DNA from: UBA1359 sp035411265
GTDB taxonomy: Bacteria > Patescibacteriota > Patescibacteriia > Patescibacteriales > Patescibacteriaceae
Reading direction: 5' to 3'
NCBI GenBank assembly: GCA_035411265.1
Contig: DAONSQ010000012.1
Location: 1-14,009 of the forward strand
DNA length: 14,009 nucleotides
The notes under the pieces were generated by a model. The model was not told where the DNA came from. It saw only the letters and a program-made list of their open reading frames with translations, and did no database searches. Position numbers and translations under genes: made by a program. Shown here piece by piece: positions 1 to 6,475 of the stretch (its first letter is position 1; each line of letters opens with the position of its first letter).

Positions 1-55
1 TTTCACGACTAACACCTTAGCAGGGTGCCCCTTTCAACCACTCAGGCATCTCTCC
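1..55 (-). tRNA. tRNA-Ser(GCU), 5' portion, cut by window edge
   Basis: Read on the minus strand, the sequence starts with acceptor strand GGAGAGA (55-49), then TG and a serine-type D arm (CCTGAGTGGTTGAAAGGG). The anticodon stem is CACC/GGTG around loop CTGCTAA, which gives anticodon GCU for AGC/AGU serine codons. The sequence after the anticodon stem would enter the long class II variable arm, but the gene runs off the left edge, so the T arm and 3' end are not seen. A near-consensus promoter lies upstream at 135-107. Identity rests on the acceptor, D arm and anticodon only. Confidence 0.88.
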
Positions 56-58
56 AAC

Positions 59-87
59 TTGTTGTAGTGGGCCGTTAATGTTATAAT
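59..87 (+). promoter_or_regulatory. Putative extended -10 promoter for the 156-647 gene
   Basis: TTGTTG (59-64), a 17-bp spacer and TATAAT (82-87). A TG at 79-80 adds an extended -10 element. The predicted start near 94 leaves a leader of about 62 nt before the ATG at 156. The box lies inside the transcribed leader of the opposing tRNA-Ser promoter, so the two would interfere. It is predicted by pattern only. Confidence 0.5.
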
Positions 88-106
88 AACATTATTGCCT
101 AGGTTT

Positions 107-135
107 ATGATAGACGATAACTATCGCCTTGTCAA
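107..135 (-). promoter_or_regulatory. Sigma70-type promoter for tRNA-Ser
   Basis: On the minus strand a perfect -35 box TTGACA (135-130) is followed by a 17-bp spacer and a -10 box TATCAT (112-107). The predicted start near position 100 gives a leader of about 45 nt before the mature tRNA-Ser 5' end at 55, suiting RNase P processing. The spacer contains the short dyad CGATA/TATCG (115-126). This is the best promoter match in the window and suits a stable-RNA gene. Confidence 0.72.
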
Positions 136-155
136 CCGCAATTTAGCTTATAAAT

Positions 156-647
156 ATGGACAATAAATCATTAATCGGCCAGGAACTGCATTCTTGGAAG
201 ATACCTGAAAGAGAGCATTATGAACACAGTTTTCGTTGGAAGATTGGTGCTTCTTTGGTTGGCTTAGCTTTGGTGGCGGTGGCTGTTTTAACTAACAATT
301 TTTTGTTTGCACTGATTATTCTGATTGCTGCTTTTATTATTGTTTTTAATGAAGGTGATGAACCGGAAAAAATTAGATTTATGATTGGTACTGAGGGGAT
401 TCTGTTGGGTGAAAAGTTTTATGATTATGATGATTTTAAAAGTTTTTCTGTCCTCTATAAGCCTAATGAAGATTTAAAAGCCCTGTATTTTGATTACCAA
501 AATTTTTGGCAGCGTGATCTGATAATTCCTCTTTTGGATCACAATCCCTTGCCAATTCGTGAAAACCTGCTAAAATACCTCAAAGAAGATTTAACTCGAA
601 CCGACGAACCTTTTTCAGAAACCTTGGGTCGGCTGTTAAAGCTTTAA
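156..647 (+). CDS. Uncharacterised two-helix membrane protein with C-terminal soluble domain
   Basis: I do not recognise a named family for this 163-residue protein. A polar N-terminus (1-27) is followed by two close hydrophobic helices (about 28-46 and 48-65) with almost no loop, then a soluble domain of about 95 residues rich in beta-type and aromatic residues. The domain begins with a pattern like IGTEGILLGEKFYDYDDF, followed by alternating strands and a helical tail. This architecture (helical hairpin plus small beta domain) recalls bacterial PH-like membrane proteins and the PrgI-like hypothetical proteins common in CPR genomes, but that is a shape comparison only. The start is the first ATG after the promoter at 59-87; no Shine-Dalgarno is present. 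The stop is TAA, 8 nt before tRNA-Arg, so the two may be cotranscribed. The coding potential is convincing; the function is unknown. Confidence 0.85.
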   Translation: MDNKSLIGQELHSWKIPEREHYEHSFRWKIGASLVGLALVAVAVLTNNFLFALIILIAAFIIVFNEGDEPEKIRFMIGTEGILLGEKFYDYDDFKSFSVLYKPNEDLKALYFDYQNFWQRDLIIPLLDHNPLPIRENLLKYLKEDLTRTDEPFSETLGRLLKL

Positions 648-655
648 TTTATTCG

Positions 656-727
656 GCTCTCGTCGTTCAATGGATAGGACGCAAGATTGCGGATCTTGCA
701 ATGTAGGTTCGATTCCTACCGAGAGTA
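656..727 (+). tRNA. tRNA-Arg(GCG)
   Basis: A full cloverleaf can be drawn. The acceptor is GCTCTCG (656-662) with CGAGAGT (720-726), where the first pair is G-U. The D stem is GTTC/GGAC, the anticodon stem is CAAGA/TCTTG around loop TTGCGGA, and the T stem is GTAGG/CCTAC around TTCGATT. The discriminator is A727. The anticodon GCG reads CGC and CGU arginine codons. The 3' CCA is not encoded, so a CCA-adding enzyme is required. Most bacteria use an inosine-modified ACG tRNA for these codons, so the G34 form is less common. A terminator follows within 10 nt. Confidence 0.93.
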
Positions 728-733
728 CAGCTT

Positions 734-762
734 AAAACAGGCGCTTTGTCGTCTGTTTTTTT
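734..762 (+). terminator. Intrinsic terminator after tRNA-Arg
   Basis: A 9-bp stem AAACAGGCG / CGTCTGTTT (735-743 with 750-758, one G-U pair) closes a 6-nt loop and runs into a T tract (756-762). It sits 7 nt after the tRNA 3' end and before recG, so it should separate the two transcription units. Confidence 0.8.
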
Positions 763-788
763 GTTTGATTGATAGACTGTGTTAAAAT
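761..788 (+). promoter_or_regulatory. Putative recG promoter
   Basis: TTGTTT (761-766), a 16-bp spacer and TAAAAT (783-788) lie directly after the terminator and before the recG ATG at 795. The predicted transcription start falls at or next to that ATG, which would make the mRNA leaderless. The -35 box also forms part of the terminator T tract. Match quality is moderate. Confidence 0.45.
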
Positions 789-794
789 GTAATC

Positions 795-2885
795 ATGTTA
801 TCTGGAGAAATGAAAATTAGTGCCTTGCCAGGAGTGGGTCCGACTTTGGCTAATAAATTGGCTAAATTGGGTATTATTAAAATTAATCAGGCAATTAATT
901 ATTATCCTTTCCGTTATGATGATTTTAGCCAGCAAGCTAAAATTGAGCAACTGAAGTTGGGGGATGTGGTTAATTTTACTGGTGTTGTTGATATTATTGA
1001 TACCAAGCGCAGTCCGCGGAAGCGAATGTATTTGACTGAAGCAATTATTAATGACGGTACTGGTCAATTGCGACTAGTTTGGTTTAATCAGCCATTTTTA
1101 GCTAAAACAATTAGGGCTGGTGATCAATTGTCGGTGGCTGGAAGGGTGAGTCAAGACGCTTTGGGGTTAGTAATAACCTCGCCGCAATATGAAAAGATTT
1201 ATTCTGATAGCGCTAAAACTCAACATACGAGCGGGTTAGTACCGATTTACCGGACAACTAGCGGAATTACCATTAAACAATTGCGAGCAATTATTGATCA
1301 GTCTTTAAAAAGTAGTGTTATTAAAGATTGGCTTCCCTCTGAGATTATTGAAGCCAAAAAATTGTGGCCATTGTCTTTGGCAATTAAGACTATCCATCGA
1401 CCAGAAAGCTTAACTGATGTTAGCAGAGCTCGTCAGCGCTTAGCTTTTGATGAATTATTGTTGTTGCAATTACGCGGGAAATTGACTCGTCAAGCTTGGG
1501 CTAAAGAAAAAGCAGTTAAAATTGATTTTAAAGAAGATTTAACTAAGCAAATTTTAGCCGAGCTACCGTTTAAGTTAACTAATGACCAAAAACGAGCAGC
1601 TTGGCAAGTTTTGCAAGATATGCAGAAAGATTATCCGATGTTGCGACTATTGCAAGGTGATGTTGGCAGTGGCAAGACAGCGGTGGCTTTTATCGCAGCC
1701 ATTAATGTTGCAGCTGCAGGATCTCAAACAGCGATGCTAGCGCCCAGTGAAGTGCTGGCTAGCCAGCACTTTAATAGTTTTTTTAAAGCAGTTGGTAAGT
1801 ATTGCACAATTGGGTTATTGACTAGAACCCAGCAATATTACAGCGAAAAGTCTGGTGAAATTACAAAAATCAGTAAAGCAAAATTAATCGCTAAAATAAA
1901 TAGCGGTGAGTGCCAAGTTGTTATCGGGACTCAAGCTCTACTGCAAGATTCGATAAGTTTTAATAAGCTTGGTTTGGTTATTGTTGATGAGCAGCATCGT
2001 TTTGGTGTAGAGCAGCGGCAGCTATTATTGGATAAAAAAGAGCTATCGACTAGCCAGCGATTAGTACCGCATTTTTTATCAATGACAGCAACACCAATTC
2101 CACGAAGCTTAGCTTTAACTTTGTATGGCGAGCTTAATCTATCATTGATCAAGGAGATGCCTGAGGGTCGTTTGCCGGTTATTACTAAAGTGGTGGCTGA
2201 TGAGCAACGTCCGGCAATGTATGAATTTGCTCGACAAAAAATCAAGCAAGGTGAGCAGGTTTTTATTGTTTGCCCTTTGGTGGAGGAGTCAGAGAAATTG
2301 GTGGCTAAATCAGCTAAAAAAGAATATGAAAGAATTATCGATCAAGAATTATCTGGATATCGAGTAGGGTTGTTACATGGTAAAATGTCAGGAGCGGATA
2401 AGCAAAAGATAATGGACCAATTTTCTCAAGGAAAACTGGATGTTTTAGTAGCAACTGCTGTAATTGAATTGGGGGTAGATATACCGGGGGCCAGTATTAT
2501 GATTATTGAAAGTGCTGAACGATTTGGTTTAGCTCAACTTCATCAGTATCGTGGCCGAGTTGGCCGCAGAGGGCAGCAGGCCTACTGTTTCCTATTGAGT
2601 AGCCAGGATAATCCATCTGATAATCGTCGTTTAACAGCAATGGTTAAAACTTATAGCGGCCAAGAATTAGCGCAGCTTGATTTGGCTTGGCGTGGTCCAG
2701 GGGAACTGGCTGGTTATGAACAATCTGGTTTTGGTGAACTTAAATTAGCCACAATCTTTGATCAAGAGTTGATTATTTTAGCTAAAGAGGTTGCTGAGGA
2801 GATAATGAATAAAGATAAATGGCAAACAGAAGTTTTTGCTAGCCAAATTTGGCAAGAAGTCAGTAATGGACTATTACCGCAGTAG
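795..2885 (+). CDS. recG: ATP-dependent DNA helicase RecG
   Basis: RecG is a monomeric superfamily 2 helicase that binds three-way and four-way DNA junctions and drives fork regression and branch migration in the cytoplasm. An N-terminal helix-hairpin-helix-like segment (about 8-30) leads into an OB-fold wedge domain (about 50-140), which splits the junction. Motor domain 1 carries Walker A GDVGSGKT (288-295), the DEQH box (398-401) and the SMTATPIPR motif. Motor domain 2 carries GLLHGKMSG and motif VI RGRVGRRG (586-593), followed by the usual C-terminal TRG-type region. The length of 696 residues is normal and no key residue is missing. The ATG at 795 fits the promoter spacing. An alternative ATG at 810 has a GGAG only 2 nt upstream, too close to act. 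The stop is TAG. It is convergent with radA, with 25 nt between them. Confidence 0.97.
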   Translation: MLSGEMKISALPGVGPTLANKLAKLGIIKINQAINYYPFRYDDFSQQAKIEQLKLGDVVNFTGVVDIIDTKRSPRKRMYLTEAIINDGTGQLRLVWFNQPFLAKTIRAGDQLSVAGRVSQDALGLVITSPQYEKIYSDSAKTQHTSGLVPIYRTTSGITIKQLRAIIDQSLKSSVIKDWLPSEIIEAKKLWPLSLAIKTIHRPESLTDVSRARQRLAFDELLLLQLRGKLTRQAWAKEKAVKIDFKEDLTKQILAELPFKLTNDQKRAAWQVLQDMQKDYPMLRLLQGDVGSGKTAVAFIAAINVAAAGSQTAMLAPSEVLASQHFNSFFKAVGKYCTIGLLTRTQQYYSEKSGEITKISKAKLIAKINSGECQVVIGTQALLQDSISFNKLGLVIVDEQHRFGVEQRQLLLDKKELSTSQRLVPHFLSMTATPIPRSLALTLYGELNLSLIKEMPEGRLPVITKVVADEQRPAMYEFARQKIKQGEQVFIVCPLVEESEKLVAKSAKKEYERIIDQELSGYRVGLLHGKMSGADKQKIMDQFSQGKLDVLVATAVIELGVDIPGASIMIIESAERFGLAQLHQYRGRVGRRGQQAYCFLLSSQDNPSDNRRLTAMVKTYSGQELAQLDLAWRGPGELAGYEQSGFGELKLATIFDQELIILAKEVAEEIMNKDKWQTEVFASQIWQEVSNGLLPQ

Positions 2886-2901
2886 CTTTTAGTCCATTTT
2901 T
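2865..2901 (+). terminator. Possible terminator overlapping the recG 3' end
   Basis: Arms AATGGACTA (2865-2873) and TAGTCCATT (2890-2898) form a perfect 9-bp stem with a 16-nt loop, followed by five T residues (2897-2901). The 5' arm lies in the last codons of recG. On the opposite strand no T tract follows, so it should act only on recG transcripts. The large loop and AT-rich stem make efficiency doubtful. Confidence 0.45.
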
Positions 2902-2910
2902 ATTGAGTAT

Positions 2911-4263
2911 TTACCAGAGTTGAGCAAAAAAAGTGTTCAAATTGTCAGATTGTTTTATAGCTATTTTAGAACTTGTTATCTTGGCTTGAGTTGGTAAAAA
3001 GATGTTTTTTAGACCCAATTTAGCTGCTTCTTTGATGCGATTTTCTAATTTACTGACCGGTCTAATTTCACCAGATAAACCAATTTCACCGAGGAATAAA
3101 CTTTTCGCTGGTAGCGGTTGATCCTTATAGCTGGAGGCGATAGCAGCACAGATAGCTAAGTCTAGGGCAGTTTCATTTATTTTTAAGCCGCCGGCAACAC
3201 TGATAATTACATCTTGATTAGCTAGATTAATTTTACTGTGTTTAGTGATAACGGTAGTTAGCATTTGTAGGCGGTTATTGTCAAAGCCAATGGCTTTGCG
3301 TTGCGGATAACCAAAGAGAGTCTTGCTAACTAGGGCCTGGACTTCTAGTAGAAAAGGCCGTGTGCCTTCCATTAGACAACTTAAAGCTGAGCCGTTAACT
3401 TTTTCCGCTGGTTGGATAAACAGGCTAGCAGTTTTTTCAATTTGTCTAAAACCAGTACTAGTCATTTCCAGCAAGCCAACTTCATTGGTTGAACCAAAGC
3501 GATTTTTACTAGAGCGAAGAATAGTGTAGTTGTGGCGTGTTTCTTGCTCTAAATACAAAACAGTATCCACTAAATGTTCTAGTGTTTTTGGTCCGGCAAC
3601 ATTACCATCTTTAGTCAAATGGCCAATAATGATAACGCTTATCTCGTGCTCTTTAGCCATTTCTAAAAGCTTGATAGTGCAAGCTTTGATTTGGTTGATA
3701 CTGCCTGGTTCGGAAGGAATTTGATCAGAATAAATAGTTTGAATCGAATCAATAATTAATAATTGCGGCTTGTTTTTGATGGCTGTAGCAATTATTGAGT
3801 CAGCATTAGTTTCACTGGCAAAGCTCATTTTTTGCGGTTGGTAGTCGAGCCTGTCTAGTCGCAGCTTAACTTGTTGGCCTGATTCTTCGCCACTGATATA
3901 AAGAATAGCTAATTCAATCTCTAGAGCTTTAGCGATTTGAGCGACAATGGTTGATTTACCACAACCAGGCTCGCCACTTAATAGAACTAAGGAGCCAGGT
4001 ACAATACCGCCACCAAGAACGCGGTCAATTTCAGATAGTTTAGTAGAATAGCGTTTAACTGGTCCAGTTTCTAAATCTTGCCAAGAAATTAATTGAGCTG
4101 GTTTGGCTTTGGCAATCAGCTCTGTTTTTTGTGTAACGCGACTGTCGGCTGTCGGCGCAGCTTCTTCGGCTAGAGTTCCCCAGGCTCCGCACTCACTGCA
4201 GCGACCAGCCCATTTAGGAAATTGGGCACCGCATTTGCTGCAAGAAAAAATTGTTTTAATCAT
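2911..4263 (-). CDS. radA: DNA repair protein RadA (Sms)
   Basis: RadA is a RecA-like hexameric motor that processes recombination intermediates and extends strand exchange by branch migration; it works alongside RecA and RecG. The order of parts is canonical: a four-cysteine zinc finger (C8, C11, C22, C25), a RecA-type ATPase core with Walker A GEPGCGKST (97-105) and Walker B LLIIDS (168-173), the RadA signature KNRFG (253-257), and a C-terminal Lon-protease-like domain (about 280-450) that has a structural rather than proteolytic role. At 450 residues it has the normal family length. It is the last gene of a three-gene minus-strand operon, starting 25 nt after the DsbA-like gene. No Shine-Dalgarno precedes the ATG. 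Placement next to a membrane oxidoreductase has no obvious functional reason. Confidence 0.97.
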   Translation of the reverse strand: MIKTIFSCSKCGAQFPKWAGRCSECGAWGTLAEEAAPTADSRVTQKTELIAKAKPAQLISWQDLETGPVKRYSTKLSEIDRVLGGGIVPGSLVLLSGEPGCGKSTIVAQIAKALEIELAILYISGEESGQQVKLRLDRLDYQPQKMSFASETNADSIIATAIKNKPQLLIIDSIQTIYSDQIPSEPGSINQIKACTIKLLEMAKEHEISVIIIGHLTKDGNVAGPKTLEHLVDTVLYLEQETRHNYTILRSSKNRFGSTNEVGLLEMTSTGFRQIEKTASLFIQPAEKVNGSALSCLMEGTRPFLLEVQALVSKTLFGYPQRKAIGFDNNRLQMLTTVITKHSKINLANQDVIISVAGGLKINETALDLAICAAIASSYKDQPLPAKSLFLGEIGLSGEIRPVSKLENRIKEAAKLGLKNIFLPTQAKITSSKIAIKQSDNLNTFFAQLW

Positions 4264-4288
4264 AATTTTATTGGTGGGGAGAAAATTA

Positions 4289-5050
4289 TTATTTTCCTTC
4301 AGTCTGGATGATCATTTCTAAATCGTTCCAGCTTAATTCACCCAAAAAATCACGCTGATTAACATAGATATATGGGGTGCCACTAATACCTAGAGCGTCA
4401 GCTTCTTGCCAGTTTTTTTCAATAGCTGAAGCAGTTGAGGAATTATAGCAAGTTTTAAATCGGGGCAGATCTAGACCGGCGCGCAGAGCTATTTTTTCTA
4501 AATCAGCTGAGCTTGAAATTGTTTCGTTAAGGATTAAGTCGTTAAATTGCCAGAACAGACTCTGTTCAAAAGCGCAACGGCCAGCTTTGGCTGATAGATA
4601 GGAAAGGCTATTTTTATTGGTGTCAGGTAAGTCTTTACGGATTACCTTGACTAGGTCCGGGTATTGTTCCAGGGCTTGATTAAAAATTGCTTCCTGTTTT
4701 TTACAAAAAGAGCAAGTAAAATCAGCATAATAAACGATAACAATCGACGCGTTAGCAGCGCCCTTAGCCGGATCGTTATTGGAAATTATTGGTCCGCGTA
4801 AATTAGCAGGGCTGGCAGCTGTTTTGGTGGTTAAATTGCCGTCATTGTCGGTATTTTCTAAATAATTTTCTTGGAGAAAATATTGAGCAACCTGTTTGGT
4901 TGGTTCGGCCGAAATTAAACCGGGCCAGCTAGCGGAGAGATTAATTAGAAAAATGACTAATAAAGCTAAACAGACCAAGATTAGACTGATTAATAGAGGA
5001 TTATTAGTTATTTGTTCAAGTTTGTTTGGATTGATTTTTTTTGCTGTCAT
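4289..5050 (-). CDS. Membrane-anchored DsbA-like thiol:disulfide oxidoreductase
   Basis: This 253-residue protein has one N-terminal membrane helix (about 18-38) with the lysine-rich N-terminus inside, so the catalytic domain is extracytoplasmic. The thioredoxin-like fold (about 100-250, DsbA/Thioredoxin_4 type) carries the active-site pair C113-S-F-C116 inside DFTCSFCKK, a helical insert, and the cis-proline loop SGTPYIYVN (T225-P226). Two further cysteines (C159, C201) may form a structural disulfide. It probably forms or isomerises disulfides in exported proteins; its direction of action (oxidase or reductase) cannot be read from sequence. No DsbB or VKOR partner is in the window. It lies between the beta-propeller gene (21-nt gap) and radA (25-nt gap) in one operon. 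An exported client with a likely disulfide, the pseudopilin at 13493, is encoded nearby. Confidence 0.9.
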   Translation of the reverse strand: MTAKKINPNKLEQITNNPLLISLILVCLALLVIFLINLSASWPGLISAEPTKQVAQYFLQENYLENTDNDGNLTTKTAASPANLRGPIISNNDPAKGAANASIVIVYYADFTCSFCKKQEAIFNQALEQYPDLVKVIRKDLPDTNKNSLSYLSAKAGRCAFEQSLFWQFNDLILNETISSSADLEKIALRAGLDLPRFKTCYNSSTASAIEKNWQEADALGISGTPYIYVNQRDFLGELSWNDLEMIIQTEGK

Positions 5051-5071
5051 ATGGTTATACTTCTTTTAGAT

Positions 5072-6352
5072 TTAACGTAAATTAATCTTATTAATTGAGC
5101 TATCATTCTTGTTGGTGAAATAAAGAGTTGAACCGTCAGGGCTGACAAATAAATTGCTAATAGTTGTATCCGCTTCCGGAATGGCAATTAATTGCTGACT
5201 GCCAGTTTTAGTGTTGATTTTGTAAATTTGATCAGGAATTTGATTGCTGAGTGAAGGCAAAAAGCCAGCCCCATATTCAAGTGAAGTTGGTACGGCACAA
5301 TAGATCTCTTCATTGCTAGAAAAGGTGCATTTTTCAGCCCAGGTATTAATATTTAAGCGTTTGCGATTTTCACCAATTTGACTACCTTCAGCATTAACTA
5401 TCCAGAGTCCAGGTTTCATTTCATTATCTGAGGAATAAACACTATACAACATCTGGTTACCCTTGGGTGACCACTGATGTTGAAAACCTCGTCCTTGGAT
5501 GGTCATTGATTTGAAATTTTGGTTATCAGTACCAAGGAAATAAACCGTTTGACGATCATAATCCAGGGCTTCGGTATACATACCAACTATTTGATTATTG
5601 GGGGACCAGCTAGGATAAACACTTTTTTCATTTTCACCGATGTATTCAATAATTTTACCGCCACTGCCGTCGCTGTTAGCGATTGCTAGATAGCGACTAT
5701 CTTTGTCCAAACCTAAGCTTTTGAGGGTGAGTTTGTCTCCATTAGCTGAAAAGTTAAAATCTTCCCAATGAGAAGGAAGGGTAACCTGTTTTTTATTATC
5801 AAAATCATAAACAATTTTACTGCCATCAGGGTATTCTAAAACAGCTTTGCCGCCACTATTGGACCAGGTAACATCTTTGACATTATGAAAAACTTTATTA
5901 CTAAGAGCAGTTATCTGACCATCTTTATTGACGCTATAAAACTTACCGTCATTGCGGTTATAATACTGAACGTTACCGTTTTGGGAATTAAAGGTTTGAC
6001 CGCTGGTTGGTGAACTAACTAATTTTTCAGTGTTAGTTAAGCCGCCCTTTGCCACGTTACTGACGTAAGGATTGAAATTTTCAATTAACGATGGCGTTGT
6101 GGAGGTTGGGGTGGTGGTATTATCACCGGTTTGAGGCAGGGTTCCTCCGGGATTAGCTGGATTAATATTAGAACCAATGCCGGCTTGCGGTAATTTATTA
6201 TTATCTTCAATACTGCTAGTGGGTGTTTTTGATCCCGGAGCTGGAGTAAAATCGCTAAAGAAAACAATAAATAAAAGATAGCCAATACCAATCACGGCAG
6301 TAATAAAAAGTAGGATTAGGAGGGCTCTTTTGTGGCGAGAAAAAAAGTTCAT
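5072..6352 (-). CDS. Membrane-anchored TolB/WD40-like beta-propeller protein
   Basis: The 426-residue product has a short basic N-terminus, one membrane helix (about 9-32), a Pro/Thr/Asn-rich low-complexity linker (about 37-92) and a repetitive beta domain (about 105-426). The repeats look like PD40/TolB blades: VTWSNSGGKAVLEY, FNFSANGDKLTL, PSWSPNNQIVGMY, HQWSPKGNQMLYSVY, CTFSSNEEIYCAV and LFVSPDGSTLYFT. That suggests about six blades. With the anchor and linker, the propeller should sit outside the membrane, probably binding protein or glycan; no catalytic residues are evident. It is the first gene of the minus-strand operon with the DsbA-like gene and radA. It is not TolB itself, which is soluble, periplasmic and tied to TolA/Pal, none of which are here. 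The start follows a strong promoter at 6446-6418; no Shine-Dalgarno is seen. Confidence 0.82.
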   Translation of the reverse strand: MNFFSRHKRALLILLFITAVIGIGYLLFIVFFSDFTPAPGSKTPTSSIEDNNKLPQAGIGSNINPANPGGTLPQTGDNTTTPTSTTPSLIENFNPYVSNVAKGGLTNTEKLVSSPTSGQTFNSQNGNVQYYNRNDGKFYSVNKDGQITALSNKVFHNVKDVTWSNSGGKAVLEYPDGSKIVYDFDNKKQVTLPSHWEDFNFSANGDKLTLKSLGLDKDSRYLAIANSDGSGGKIIEYIGENEKSVYPSWSPNNQIVGMYTEALDYDRQTVYFLGTDNQNFKSMTIQGRGFQHQWSPKGNQMLYSVYSSDNEMKPGLWIVNAEGSQIGENRKRLNINTWAEKCTFSSNEEIYCAVPTSLEYGAGFLPSLSNQIPDQIYKINTKTGSQQLIAIPEADTTISNLFVSPDGSTLYFTNKNDSSINKINLR

Positions 6353-6371
6353 AAGTGTCTTTTATTTATCA

Positions 6372-6404
6372 ATATGAGCTATTGTAGCTAAATGGCTCAA
6401 TATG
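6372..6404. promoter_or_regulatory. Operator-like dyad over the pilM -35 box
   Basis: An inner inverted repeat AGCTA-TTG-TAGCT (6377-6389) contains the -35 of the pilM promoter. It is nested in an outer pair ATATGAGC (6372-6379) / GCTCAATAT (6396-6404) that matches with one bulged base. In the minus-strand transcript the same bases could fold as a leader hairpin. Its position suggests a repressor or activator site, but no regulator gene is visible here and the call is by symmetry only. Confidence 0.4.
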
Positions 6405-6411
6405 CTATAAT
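6382..6411 (+). promoter_or_regulatory. Extended -10 promoter for the pilus operon
   Basis: TTGTAG (6382-6387), an 18-bp spacer and TATAAT (6406-6411), with TG at 6403-6404 giving a complete extended -10 (TGCTATAAT). The predicted start near 6418 gives a leader of about 57 nt to the pilM ATG at 6476. It faces and overlaps the minus-strand promoter, so RNA polymerase could probably occupy only one at a time. Confidence 0.72.
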
Positions 6412-6424
6412 AATCTTATTATAG
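6405..6424. repeat. Perfect palindrome holding both divergent -10 boxes
   Basis: CTATAATAA (6405-6413) and TTATTATAG (6416-6424) are exact inverted copies separated by TC. Each arm contains a TATAAT on its own strand, so the element is a symmetric double -10 and may also be bound by a dimeric regulator. Confidence 0.85.
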
Positions 6425-6446
6425 AAGATTGGCTTATTACCGTCAA
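6418..6446 (-). promoter_or_regulatory. Promoter for the propeller-dsbA-radA operon
   Basis: On the minus strand TTGACG (6446-6441), a 17-bp spacer and TATAAT (6423-6418) form a near-consensus sigma70 promoter. The predicted start near 6411 gives a leader of about 59 nt to the ATG at 6352. The -10 box is the right half of a perfect palindrome shared with the pilM promoter. Confidence 0.7.
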
Positions 6447-6475
6447 AGTTTTATTTATTAAACTTCAGTCTAAAT

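Noticed and set aside
804..812. GGAG as a Shine-Dalgarno for an internal recG start at 810
   Set aside because: Only 2 nt separate it from the ATG, too close for normal initiation.
3323..4321. Plus-strand open frames opposite radA
   Set aside because: The minus strand carries a full-length RadA with all motifs; the opposite frames have no recognisable domain or start context.
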